The notes below the pieces were generated by a model. The model was not told the DNA's origin and ran no database searches. It worked only from the letters and a program-made list of their open reading frames with translations. From Wallemia ichthyophaga EXF-994 (taxonomy: Eukaryota > Basidiomycota > Wallemiomycetes > Wallemiales > Wallemiaceae), in assembly GCF_000400465.1 (NCBI RefSeq), contig NW_008806282.1:1-64000 (forward strand): a stretch of 64,000 nucleotides of DNA, written 5' to 3'. The translations under genes and the position numbers were made by a program. Positions 15,547 to 26,736 of the stretch are shown in pieces. Each line of letters begins with the position of its first letter. The stretch's first letter is position 1.

Positions 15547-18438
15547 ATGATGGATCCTTTCTCACTTGGTGTAAACCTGTCGCCGGTAAGTGTCCTGCTG
15601 CGCCTCCCGCGACTCCCCACTTAGTCACACAAAGGTCGTGCTTAAGACACTTGTACGGCATCTAATAAAGAAGCGCAATAACAATACAAACAAATCTGAA
15701 ACTCCCAGTACACCCAACGACGAGTACGCGTTTGATCAGGTTGGTTGTTATCCCGGTGGCTGCGTCTCAATCTAACACCCGCAGACATTCAAACTTACAA
15801 GAGCTTTTCTCGATATCGCGATGAATGTTGGTTGTTTATATTCCATGAACCCCGCTGATTTCAAATCCAGCACCCCGTCGAGGATCTTCAAAGCCTAGGA
15901 TCGACATATATCCCCCCGCCTTTCTGGGTTCATAACGTTGCTGTCACTGTCCCCATGTCCATTATAAACAACGCCGCTGAGTATCTCATCAAGGCTTTCG
16001 GCGGTGAGCAGCCGATGCGCGCCGCCGTTGGCGGTACTAGGTGGTGGCAGGTGAGACCAACTCCTGGATTACCTTCTGAATGGATTTGCAGTGAGTCCAT
16101 CTGTTGCTTATAGTACTCCTCTCACTCCACTCCACTCAGTGAAAAGCGATGTAAAGCTGGCTACCAGGAACAACAAACCAAATAAACCACGTGAACAACC
16201 TAAAGACTCCTTCACTCCTCAATTCTTCAAAGACATTGAAGGCCTCCCACGTACCATTCTCTTTGTTCACGGTGGTGCCTACTATTGGGGCTCCATTAAT
16301 ACCCACCGCTATCTAATTTGGCGCATGGCACGAAAAATGCGAGGTAAGGCATTTGCTGTCAGCTACAGACTTTCTCCTCAATACGGATTCCCTTGCGCAC
16401 TGCAAGACGTACTTAGCGCCTACCTATACCTTCTCTATCCACCAGAGGGTGCTCCACACAAAGCAGTAGATCCATCCAACCTTATTTTCGCAGGCGATAG
16501 TGCAGGAGGTGGTCTATTGCTCTCACTTTTACTAATTATTCGTGATCTCGGCCTGCCCTTACCCGCAGGCTCTATCCATATCTCGCCCTGGTGCGACCTC
16601 TCACATTCATTCCCATCAGTACTGAGCAACTATGAAACTGACGTCATACCAAAGTACGGTTTCGTACACAAACCATCCACTCTCTGGCCACCACCTAGCG
16701 AAGAGCTTCTTCAAAGAACACGCCAACATATCAAATCGTCAACACAAAGATCCAAATCTCCACTTCGGGGGGTGGGATCAGCTGCATCTCGCAAAGCAGA
16801 GGAAGGCAGGATAGAAGAAGATGCGATAAACGAGGCAGCGGGAATGACTAATGAACGCGGACACGAGAAGCTTGAGCCACCTCGCGATGTCCCTACTGTT
16901 GATCTAGATGGCAGGACGGTAGAGCTCAAAGGACAGATACAGATGTATGCAACCAATGAGCAAGTAGGACATCCATATGTTTCACCTGTGCTGGCACACT
17001 TGGGTGGTTTGTGTCCTTTATTCATCATGGCTAGTGACGGAGAGCTGCTGCGGGATGAGGGTATTTACATCGCTCACAAGGCTGCTCGTCCTGACGACTT
17101 TGAGTATAAAGAAGACGCAAAGAGACGTCTACCGAGCATGAACGGAATTGAGGGTAGATTTGGACCTACCAAGGTGCATTTGCAGGTGAGTGTTGGGTGT
17201 TTGGTGGTGGTATACTCAGACTTATAACTGACAACTCAACCAAAAATGAACAGGTTTACGACAAAATGTGTCACGATCTGCCCCTGTTTAGCATGGTCAC
17301 ACCTGCTAAATATGCTTATAGGGCTATGGCGGCATTCTGCTTCCAGGTGACGAAAGATACTACAGTTCAACCATCACCTGCATTACAAGGCTCAGATATT
17401 CCAAACACTATGTCTGATCTCGAGCTTGATAGTGCTGCTGAATCGCCCTCACCACTTAGGAAACTCGACAGCCCAGCTGAAGCACCATCACCTTCTACGA
17501 AACTCGACAGTCCTGCTGACGTACCTTCACCTTCTAGGAAGATCGACAATCCAGCTATAGCACTCTTGCCACCACCACCATCACCAGGTAAACCAAAGAG
17601 AAAGTTCTCCTTACTCGGACTGAAAAACAATGAAGGTGCAGGTGCTACATCAATTGACATGGAAAAAGCAGCAACAGTGAGCTCACAAACAGGTACGCCA
17701 GCAAGTGATGCAGAGAGACCAATAAAGTCAGGACCAGGAACAGCTGGGAACATGGCTGTTTACGATGAATCAATGGCATTCAAAGAGAGAAATATGATCA
17801 GAGAAAGAGTATCGCTCGTTGGACAAATCAGACCAATGGAATCATCTGAGAATATGGATATTCTACGCATGCCCGCTGATGAAGTGGGAGTATTTAAACC
17901 AGCCGCAGTTAAAAGATATTTAGAAGGAAAAAACAAATGGATGCATAAATTCAAACATACCGCCAAGAATGTCGAAAGGCAGCGCGAGAAAAGCCTGAAA
18001 GAATCGAATATACATGCAGAGAAGAAGATTAAAGATAGTGACAATATATTCGACACACCGCAAGTGACATGGCGGTGGCAGTGGGCGTTGGAGAATGAGA
18101 GACCACCACCTGCAAGTATTGTAGCAAGAAGAGATACGCAAGAAGCACGCAAACTGGTACAAATAGTAGATAACGCTGATAGTAAGCAAAATAGCAGAAC
18201 ATTAAGTCTATGGACGCTAGTAATGCACTTGATGAGTCCACAAAAGAGCAAAGCTAGCACGAATGACGACGGGGATGATGTCGCGCCTTGGACGAAAGAC
18301 ATTGAGAAACTCAAAAGAAAAGATGGCAAGAAAGATGAGGGACAGACAGTATCAGAGAGTGATTCGCCTGAAGAGGAGGAAATCAATATCGATAAACGGA
18401 AAGAGCAGTGGCTGAAAAATCACGTCAAAGATGAGTAG
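15547..18438 (+). CDS. Hormone-sensitive-lipase-type alpha/beta hydrolase with long disordered tail
   Basis: A predicted lipase or esterase of about 880 residues in six or seven exons. The HGG oxyanion-hole motif is FVHGGAYYWGS, the nucleophile serine lies in GDSAGGG, the acid is probably in MASDGELLRDE, and the histidine is in VYDKMCHDLPLF. These are the HSL-family landmarks. The N-terminal exons (MMDPFSLGVNLSP, then VVLKTLVRHLIKK) include a hydrophobic or basic membrane-proximal stretch. After the hydrolase domain come about 390 residues of disordered, charged sequence. These contain a 12-residue repeat (LDSPAEAPSPS-type, three to four copies near 17450-17560). Related fungal proteins act on acylglycerols or sterol esters, but the substrate is not known here. 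Confidence 0.85.
17412..17560 (+). repeat. In-frame 36-bp repeats in the lipase tail
   Basis: Three to four imperfect copies encode KLDSPAEAPSPS-like units, varying as LDSPADVPSPS and IDNPAIALL. They sit in the disordered tail and are candidates for length variation between strains. Confidence 0.7.
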
Positions 18439-18675
18439 TTAAGTGTACTTGTAGCTTTTGTGTATTTTATCAAAGGATTTCAGAATAACTTGGCTGTCTA
18501 AGATTCCTTTAGCTGGCTTTGGCTGTCAGATGATACATTAGACAAAAGAAGTGGGAAATGGATTGTAGAGAGTGTTTGTACTGCTAATCAGCACCTAATC
18601 ACCAAAACAAATCGAACAAAAAGATTAATTTGTAAAAATATTGCATTTCTAGGCCTTTCATATCTACCATCACGA

Positions 18676-20319
18676 ATGGCTTCAACTTCGCAAACGTAGG
18701 CGACAGGAGATATCGAATACAGCGCACAAAGCTCACCCAAAAACCAGTGCAGAATCTGAATGGAAGAATCAATTAAGAGTGCCGCAAAAAGATTTACGTC
18801 CACAAACTGAAGTGAGCAGCCAATCAGAGAGATATATTCGTTGGCTGACAAAAGCACAACAAGGATGTCACAAAAACGAAGGGAGGTGAATGGGAGGATT
18901 TTGGATTAAGGAGGGAGCTGCTTATGGGTATATTTGAAGCCGGTGTGAGTCGACTCGGTTCACAATGAGCTGCATTTCTCACGATGAAATTTAAAGTTTG
19001 AAAAGCCATCACCAATTCAAGAAGAAGCGATTCCATCTGCTATTGCAGGCAGGGATATTTTAGCAAGGGCTAAGAATGGTACAGGTAAAACTGCATCATT
19101 CGTTATTCCAAGTTTAGAGAAAATCAACGTACAGAAACCAAAGATACAAGCTTTGCTCTTGGTTCCAACTAGAGAATTGGCTTTACAAACTTCCCAGGTT
19201 TGCAAATCACTCGGTAAACATTTAGGTATACAGGTTATGGTCACAACAGGTGGTACAACGTTAAGGGATGATATTATGAGATTATCAGACCCAGTTCATA
19301 TTCTAGTTGGTACTCCTGGTAGAATATTGGATTTGGCTGGTAAAGGCGTTGCAAATCTCAATGAATGTCCAACATTCGTTATGGACGAAGCAGATAAACT
19401 TTTATCTCCAGAGTTCACACCAGTTATGGAACAGTTGCTATCACACCTTCCTTCTTCTAGACAAGTTATGCTCTTCTCTGCAACCTTCCCACTAATTGTG
19501 AAGGACTTTAAAGAGAAGCATATGAAAGACCCACATGAAATCAATCTTATGGATGAATTGACACTCAGAGGTATCACTCAGTATTACGCTTTCGTCGATG
19601 AAAGGCAGAAAGTTCACTGCTTGAATACACTCTTTTCAAAATTACAAATCAATCAATCAATTATATTTTGTAATTCAACTAATAGAGTTGAATTACTTGC
19701 AAAGAAAGTTACAGAGCTTGGCTACTCTTGCTTCTTTTCTCATGCAAAAATGTTACAAAGTCATAGAAACAGAGTTTTCCATGATTTCAGATCAGGTGTT
19801 TGTCGTAATTTAGTTTGCTCAGATTTACTGACAAGAGGTATCGATATTCAAGCTGTCAACGTTGTCATAAACTTTGATTTCCCTAAAAACAGTGAAACGT
19901 ATTTACACAGAATTGGTAGATCTGGTCGTTACGGTCATTTGGGTTTGGCTATCAATTTAATCACTTATGAGGATAGATTTAACTTATACAAGATTGAACA
20001 GGAATTGGGTACTGAGATTCAACCAATTCCTTCACAAATTGATAGATCGTTATACGTTGCACCAAACGCTAGTGATGACGATGGTCAAATTCAGCAATCT
20101 CAACAACAACAAAAGGGTTTACCTACTTTACCACCAACTCAACAAGTCATGAACGCTTATTCACAACCACCACCTCAACCAACATTCAATCAATCGAATC
20201 AAAATCACCAGTATCAACAACGTAGTAATCGTGGTGGATACAATAGTGGATATTATGGAGGATCTGGTTTTCGTGGCAGAGGTGGTGGACCACCACGTGG
20301 AGGAGTTCCTAGAGCTTAG
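18676..20319 (+). CDS. DHH1: DEAD-box RNA helicase Dhh1 (DDX6, Ste13)
   Basis: A cytoplasmic DEAD-box ATPase that activates decapping and represses translation, and a P-body core protein. Four exons give 493 residues. The first exon is just 20 bases (MASTSQT), spliced into AESEWKNQL. The N-terminal [13 protein letters not shown] and [14 protein letters not shown] carry the Q motif. The helicase motifs are intact: I ([10 protein letters not shown]), Ia (PTRELALQ), Ib (TPGRILD), II (MDEADKLL), III (FSATF), V (LTRGIDIQ) and VI ([10 protein letters not shown]). The C-terminal tail is Gln-rich and ends in a GGY/RGG-type segment. Introns: 18696-18747, 18812 to about 18863, and 18947-18996. Confidence 0.96.
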
Positions 20320-20467
20320 AACTTTCATTTTACAGTTAATCAGTTTATCTTTCCTTTATCTTTTCCTTATGTGAAATAGTTTACTCTTTCATTTCCTCCT
20401 CATTTCTTACGTTTCAATTCACTTTATTGCTTATACTACTTGAAGCACTCAAATCGTAGTATAATCG

Positions 20468-20804
20468 ATGGCTCACTACTTGACAAATATTATTGCCATT
20501 TCCTCAAATCCACAATTCCTCAGTGTTGAATTAGTTTCTACCTTAAACTAAACACTAAATTAAGCACTTAACCAACCATCAAACCTTGAATAAATCTAAG
20601 AAGCTTAAACGCAAAGAGTACATTATTAAGACGTTCAACTTTCCACCTCACCTCATTCCATTTACAAGCCGTCAGGACGGGATACTTTACACTTTCACAG
20701 AATATTCTGAATTATCGTTAAGTTTAGATATCCTCAATAACTTAGGTGATGTGTTCAACAGACATCATGCGCATATCCAACACACCTCTACCTACACTCT
20801 GTAA
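20468..20804 (+). CDS. Small two-exon orphan protein (tentative)
   Basis: A possible 90-residue protein. The first exon begins ATGGCTCACTACTTG (MAHYLTNIIAISSN). Splicing after SVEL to KKLKRKEYIIKTF closes in frame over an intron of about 67 bases with a weak GTTTCT donor and a CTTAAC branch. The second exon continues for about 68 codons (FNFPPHLIPFTS, LSLDILNNLGDVF) to a TAA. No domain is recognised. It lies between Dhh1 and Yra1/ALYREF. Without the splice the second exon has no ATG, so the call depends on the junction. Confidence 0.35.
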
Positions 20805-21595
20805 ACGACTAACAAACTAACAAAAGGCCTTCCGTATACACACAATCAGCCGAGAAAAGTTTTTTTTTGTTCAATTTGATTTTGTAAGTTAAATGCACAA
20901 ATCACATTGAAATAATGCGTTATGCTGGAAGTATTGGGGAATTATCAATATAATATCAAGTATACAATGAGAAGTAACTGAAGTGACTGTGAACTTGTTA
21001 GAAAATCGTATGTACTGTGTTATAAGACAACTAATACAGCTGATACGTGATCAGACGTTTAAGATATATTATCAGCATAGAGACGGTTCAAGTGAACCAA
21101 GTCAGAAAGCCATGCATATGAATCTTAATCATCATCTTGTATAGCTAGTAGCAATTACTTATAATCTATACTCACCTAGAGCTAATTGTCAGTGTATTCA
21201 ATTATGATGAGACCATGGCAAGACAGAGAATCAGTCTATCATTTAAGGACAGCAGTCCATCCACATAAGCCATGGAAAGGCGTTGGATAATACATGCGTT
21301 TAAAGCATCATTTTGACACGCTGCCACAGCCTCTCAAGTAATTCTACTCACAACGTAGTGGTTCAGGTTGAAGAGTTGAGGAATAAAATTTGGAAATCTC
21401 ATTTAAATAATAAAAAACATAAATTTATTACATCATTTGATTTTAATCACAATACTTGTTTCAAGAGGTAATTCTGCTTACTTGATGACTTTGTACTTTA
21501 GCTATTTGATTGAGTTATTTGGAGTTATACCTTAAAATTGAACTTGAGTTGGGGAAAAAGAACTACAGCATTTGAATTGAACCGCTTAGTCTGCT
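20805..21595. other. Intergenic region of about 790 bases, no gene seen
   Basis: AT-rich sequence between two convergent genes. It contains a short palindrome (GGTTCAAGTGAACC, near 21085). I found no tRNA, open frame or long repeat. It is unusually long for this gene-dense window and could hold a non-coding RNA or long 3' untranslated regions. Confidence 0.35.
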
Positions 21596-22952
21596 TTGTT
21601 TTGAGTGTAATCCTATTCAATACCATCATCAGACACCGAGAAAACCAACTTAAAACAAACTAACCTCCATCTCAGCGTCCAAGTCTTCAGCTGATTTGGC
21701 AACTCTCTTCTCTTGCTTTGGCTGATCGCTGCGCTTTTTGGTTGGTTTCCTAGTGAAACCGTGTTAATTGATCTGCTCCAACGACTGCCGGTATAATTGG
21801 ATTTATTAAAGAATTGAACATTAATGACAACCCCAACGTATCCAAATATAACAGTGCAACAACGTGAAAGACGAAACTCACTTGATAGCCTTCTTGGTCT
21901 TTGGCTTAACAGTGGTGACTGCCTCAGCAGGCTTTGGAGCTAATCTTTGAATTAATCCGCTCTTATCTGATGATTCAACGACTATTTCAATCTTGATTGG
22001 TCTGTCTGTTGATTTTATATTGAAGAAAAAGCGCTCGTCAGTCATTTTGTTCTAAATCAATGCAAGCACACATTATTTAGATAGTGTGGGGTGTGTTTTT
22101 CCCAGCAATGCATTGTAGACTCTAGCTGACTAACTGAAGCTTGAATCCCTTTCAACTAAGCTACTCAAAGTGGGCGTGATTAGGGTCATTGGCGAAGTAT
22201 CAAATGGGTTTGTCTCAACTGCCTATCCAATTGAGCTGACTGTCAGCCAATACCTGTCGCGCGTGATACTGAAGATCAAGTCGGTTAGCTAGACATTTGC
22301 GAGCTGAGTGTGGGATGATTCCGTCACTATACGCGTCACTCTGAGTCGCGTCGCGTCGCTCCAACCAGTCTAAGCGTCAGCGAGTCTGCTCAGTATGAGC
22401 TTATGACGAGTAATGCTAGAAACATGCTCAGTCATTGCAAGTATCGTACATACTCACACAACTATCTAAATAATGTGTACTATGAAAAGGTAAGACTAAC
22501 TGTTGTCAATGACGCGACCATTAAACTCCTTAAAAGCCTTGTTGCCATCACCTTTTCTCTTAAATCTAACTTGACCAAAGCCCTTCGAGGTTCCTCTTTG
22601 GTCGTAGCTGATGCTGCACTCAGCTACTGGTCCCACAGTTTCAGTCATCAATTCCTAAAGCGGTGTGAGTAACAAATATAAGTTATTGAATCTTGCTCAC
22701 CTTAAGCGCGTGGTCATTAACGTCTGGTGGGAGGTTGGAGATGATGATCTTCTTAGCCTCCTCATTGAGTGCAGCACCATCCTTGGTCCTTGGAATGACA
22801 CGATCAGCAACAGGCTTAGCGCCTTGAGCCATACGCTTCGATTCACCCTGTTTAGCGCCGCTGAGACGCTTGCGCTGAGTGGTTTTGCGATGGCTTTTGC
22901 GTTCTTGACGCTTAGCCTTAATAACGTCTTCGAGTGGCTGGTCAATGTTCAT
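21596..22952 (-). CDS. YRA1: mRNA-export adaptor Yra1/ALYREF
   Basis: A TREX component that couples splicing to mRNA export by binding RNA, Sub2/UAP56 and the Mex67 receptor. Five exons give 213 residues. The N-terminal UAP56-binding motif is MNIDQPLEDVIKAKRQ and is followed by a basic linker. The RRM has KKIIISNLPPDVND, ISYDQRGTSKGFGQVRF and NKAFKEFNGRVID. The C-terminal conserved box is SAEDLDAEMEDY, matching the second UAP56-binding motif. Introns are 22655-22700, 22006-22500 (495 bases), 21750-21881 (132 bases) and one of about 52 bases before DYTQNKAD. The 495-base intron is about ten times the local norm. It is divergent from a small orphan with 131 bp between starts. Confidence 0.92.
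22006..22500 (-). other. Exceptionally long intron in the RRM of Yra1/ALYREF
   Basis: Donor GTTAGT and acceptor AACAG join DN to NRPIKIE inside the RRM. A branch-like ACTGAC sits about 30 bases before the acceptor. Almost all other introns in the window are 40-57 bases. The intron holds no open frame and no C/D-box pair that I can see. In Saccharomyces, YRA1 also has an atypically large intron that mediates autoregulation. Confidence 0.8.
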
Positions 22953-23083
22953 AGAGGACTTGGTGGAGTGAGAATTGAGTGAGAAATTTAATTTAATTTG
23001 CTCACCATATTTATTGATAAATCGTGGTGGTTGTGGATCAAGATGTAAATTTATTTTAAATTTAATCTTTAACGCGAACGACA

Positions 23084-23507
23084 ATGATTGCGATGAACGA
23101 AAATCTATTTGAAATGGCTAAATTTGATAAACTTGAATTATTACGGGAGATAGACGATGCTGAATATCTCGACTCCCTGCACGATTCAAGTTGAGATGCA
23201 GCACTCTTGTGTTGCGCGCTGACGCTGACGGATATTCTCATGATAGATATCTCGCTAAGATTGCAAAAAATCTGCTTGCTGTTTAATTGCTGGTTAAATA
23301 CTCGTAAGAAGTTTGAAACAGCGAGATTTCATCAGGAGATAAACGACGGCATCAAGGATATTGAGCTTGAGCATCTTAAGCAGGGTGATACAAATACTAA
23401 TATATATTTATAATTACAACTAACTCTTAACTCCCTTTTCAGAGCGCGAGATGAACAGACTAGCCATCTTTGCCAGTCAAATCGAATCCGCTACAAACAG
23501 CGATTAA
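23084..23507 (+). CDS. Small three-exon helical orphan protein
   Basis: A predicted protein of about 100 residues. Exon 1 starts at 23084 (MIAMNENLFEMAKFDKLELL; the in-frame ATG at 23093 is equally possible) and ends in LDSLHDS. A 57-base intron with a CTGAC branch leads to ISLRLQKICLLFNCWLNTRKK and ARFHQEINDGIKDIELEHLKQ. A last intron then leads to REMNRLAIFASQIESATNSD. The whole chain is charged and helical, as in small subunits of kinetochore, BLOC or coiled-coil complexes. I do not recognise the family. Its stop is 5 bp from the stop of the convergent SANT gene. Confidence 0.6.
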
Positions 23508-23512
23508 TTTGT

Positions 23513-24748
23513 TTACGCAAATAAATGATGTGGCGCCGATGGCACTGTCTTTTGCTCCCTAGACTGTGTCGTTGAAATATCCGCAAGTAATGATCCTCCC
23601 TTGCCTTTACGCTTACCACGCCTCATCACTCCTCGTCTAGTAAACGAAAGTCCTTTGAATCTATAATGCTGTATTTATTCGTTAGTTGATGTATTTCCAA
23701 CTTTATTATCCCTTCTCACCTTCTTGTTCATATAGTAAAACAACACGCAATCTTGTACCGTTTTTCCAGGGATTTTTTCGGCTATCTCCGCGAATGATTT
23801 GGGTGTATCGACGTATGCTTTTAAGAAAACCTCCTTTTCCTCCTCACTCCAGGCTAGTGATTCGTAACTACGCTCATAATACCTTGTTGGGTCAAATATC
23901 CGCGCATTAGCGTCATTGTATGAGCAAGCCCATCTATCAATTGAAGTGACTTCTTGATTGGGTATATTAGCTTGAGTTCTGACTGCTCTGATCTTTGGAT
24001 CTCTCTTGTTCACTGTTTGTAGTCTTTGCAACATCTGATTCAAAAATTTTTCATTCTCCATTTCCTCCATATCGTTTTCATTGACGAGATGCATTGGCTC
24101 AGCATCTTGTGTCGCTTTCTCTATTATCGAACTTGAATCTGTTGCTTCCATGTCGGTGGATTCAACCGGTGGTGTTGCTTCTGCAACTACATGTTGAGGT
24201 ACAGCCGAAACAGGCTTACGGGACATATTTGCATTACGTCTATTTGTTAATTCAACATGCTCAACAGCTTCACCTCTTCTAGAACGCTTCTTCATTATAT
24301 GCTGTTGTTCTGCCTTTACTTTTACACCTCTCTCACAACTAGCTTCCCAATCAACTTGTAATGCTGCGTAATCATCGTTCAATCCCTCAATCTTTTGACT
24401 TCTGGCCTGATTTCTAAATATCATATACTCTCTCACCTTATCCTTGATTTGATCGTGCTGTTGCAAGACTTGAGATGTAAGCGAGTGAAACGTTTCAAGA
24501 TTACTATCTGTGTACTGTAATTCAAGCATTTCAACTGGCCTATCATTGACTTGCTCATTATTGAATTCCAAAGTCGGGTCTGGTGGATCGAATGATATCC
24601 CCTTGAGCTGCCTATCTTTCACCGTGTAGTTGACGAGTTGATCCAGATCATATAAAGGTGTTCCATCCGGTGCATCGGCTTCTACTCGTGCGCTTTGCCT
24701 CAATCCTGACACTGTGTGTGGATTTAACAGCGTCGGGTTTCGCATCAT
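23513..24748 (-). CDS. SANT-domain protein, Snt1/NCoR-like co-repressor subunit
   Basis: A probable subunit of a Set3C/SMRT-type histone deacetylase complex. The protein is about 410 residues in two exons. A coiled-coil region lies near residues 80-170 (LTSQVLQQHDQIKDKVREY). A SANT domain near residue 320 has SLAWSEEEKEVFLKAYVD, KSFAEIAEKIPGKT and DCVLFYYMNKK, the form seen in Snt1/NCoR proteins. The last intron ends in ATACAG, giving NKK-HYRFKGLSFTRRG followed by a basic RRGKRKGKGG tail, as in fungal Snt1. The start is uncertain: ATG codons at 24748 and 24745 are used here, and an upstream exon is possible. It is shorter than yeast Snt1. Confidence 0.75.
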
Positions 24749-25545
24749 GATCGTCTTGTCTGAAGTTGCAATCGACGAGCAGGATTGGTACAATTGAAAA
24801 ATGAAAATTATATTTCGTGTTCGTAGCATAGTGTCCGGTAAGAAATGGTATTGACACACGCCATCTACCCCGTAATCTAATTACCGTGGGGCTAGACGGT
24901 AATGGCATGGAGACAAACTTGGAATTAAATAGGTATGGGGGTTTTTTGGCAGTGGCGGTTTAGCTATTAGCTATTTAAACTGCTTTTAATCCCCTTGTAG
25001 AGGAGAGGGAAAAATTTAACCCAAGTGTGAAACGAGCAATTAAGAAAGGAGGATGTAAGAAACGATAGCCAGATTGATCATAACAAGCGATAGATCATCT
25101 AAGAAAGCTTATATTACGTGTTATTTATCTACAATGCCAAAGTACGCCAAATGTATATTTATCCCTGCACAAGGATAACAAACATGTTTCAAACATCAAT
25201 GAAAGCAGCACTGAATTACTTCAGTTGATATATGTTACTTGCTAGGATTGGCCGTGTGGCAGCCAATCACATAAGCATGTAGAGAGAGGAGAGAGTGAGG
25301 TTGAAGCGAGTGTATTTATAGTTCCGCGTTTATTCTAAACTCTACTAGCGTCTAATATCTCTATTCCCCCTCAGACATAAATTTCGGTAGCAAACCAGGC
25401 CAGTTGAAAAGTGTGCAGACTTTGAATATAGTGATGGTACAAAAATTAGCTAACTTGTAATCCACTTAAACGCAATATCGGTCTTTTCGAGCGGTTGGAC
25501 TCCGCATCGCTCCTCTCAACTCCTTGCTAATTACCATCATCACCA
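24749..25545. promoter_or_regulatory. Divergent promoter region between the SANT gene and UBC4
   Basis: About 800 bases with no supported open frame. An inverted pair of CCAAT boxes (ATTGG at 25247-25251, CCAAT at 25263-25267) lies about 280 bp before the UBC4 start and could bind the HAP complex. An AT-rich stretch follows. Confidence 0.4.
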
Positions 25546-26426
<881 letters not shown>

Positions 26427-26736
26427 GGTCGAAAAGGTTTAGCAAGTGGCTATATTTCATAAAGATAATCTTAAGCATTCTTCTCCCATCCATACACACT
26501 CTTATAAACTGATTGCTTATTTGACTTTTTCATCGTGAGGTGATGTGTGTGTGGAGTTTGTGTGAGCGTGTCGTTTAAAATCCCACTTAGGGTGCACTTA
26601 AATCAATTTTGTACCGACTAAAGCCATGCCTTCAAGGCTTCACGCCTTCACGCGTCCACTTGTACACTTACAGCCAAAGTCAATACGCGAAATCTAAATA
26701 AATCAAAAACATCTTCTTGTTTAACGTGGTTATGAC
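26427..26736. promoter_or_regulatory. EXO1 promoter region with MluI box
   Basis: About 310 bases between UBC4 and EXO1. A perfect ACGCGT is at 26650-26655, about 80 bp before the EXO1 first exon. This box is the MBF site of S-phase genes in yeasts. No gene was seen. Confidence 0.5.

Noticed and set aside
17760-18386. Long antisense frame in the lipase tail
   Set aside because: A 208-codon frame, but Ser/Leu-rich low-complexity sequence mirroring the charged coding strand, with no conserved motif.
21085-21098. Short palindrome GGTTCAAGTGAACC read as a possible tRNA T-arm
   Set aside because: No acceptor, D or anticodon arms could be laid out around it.
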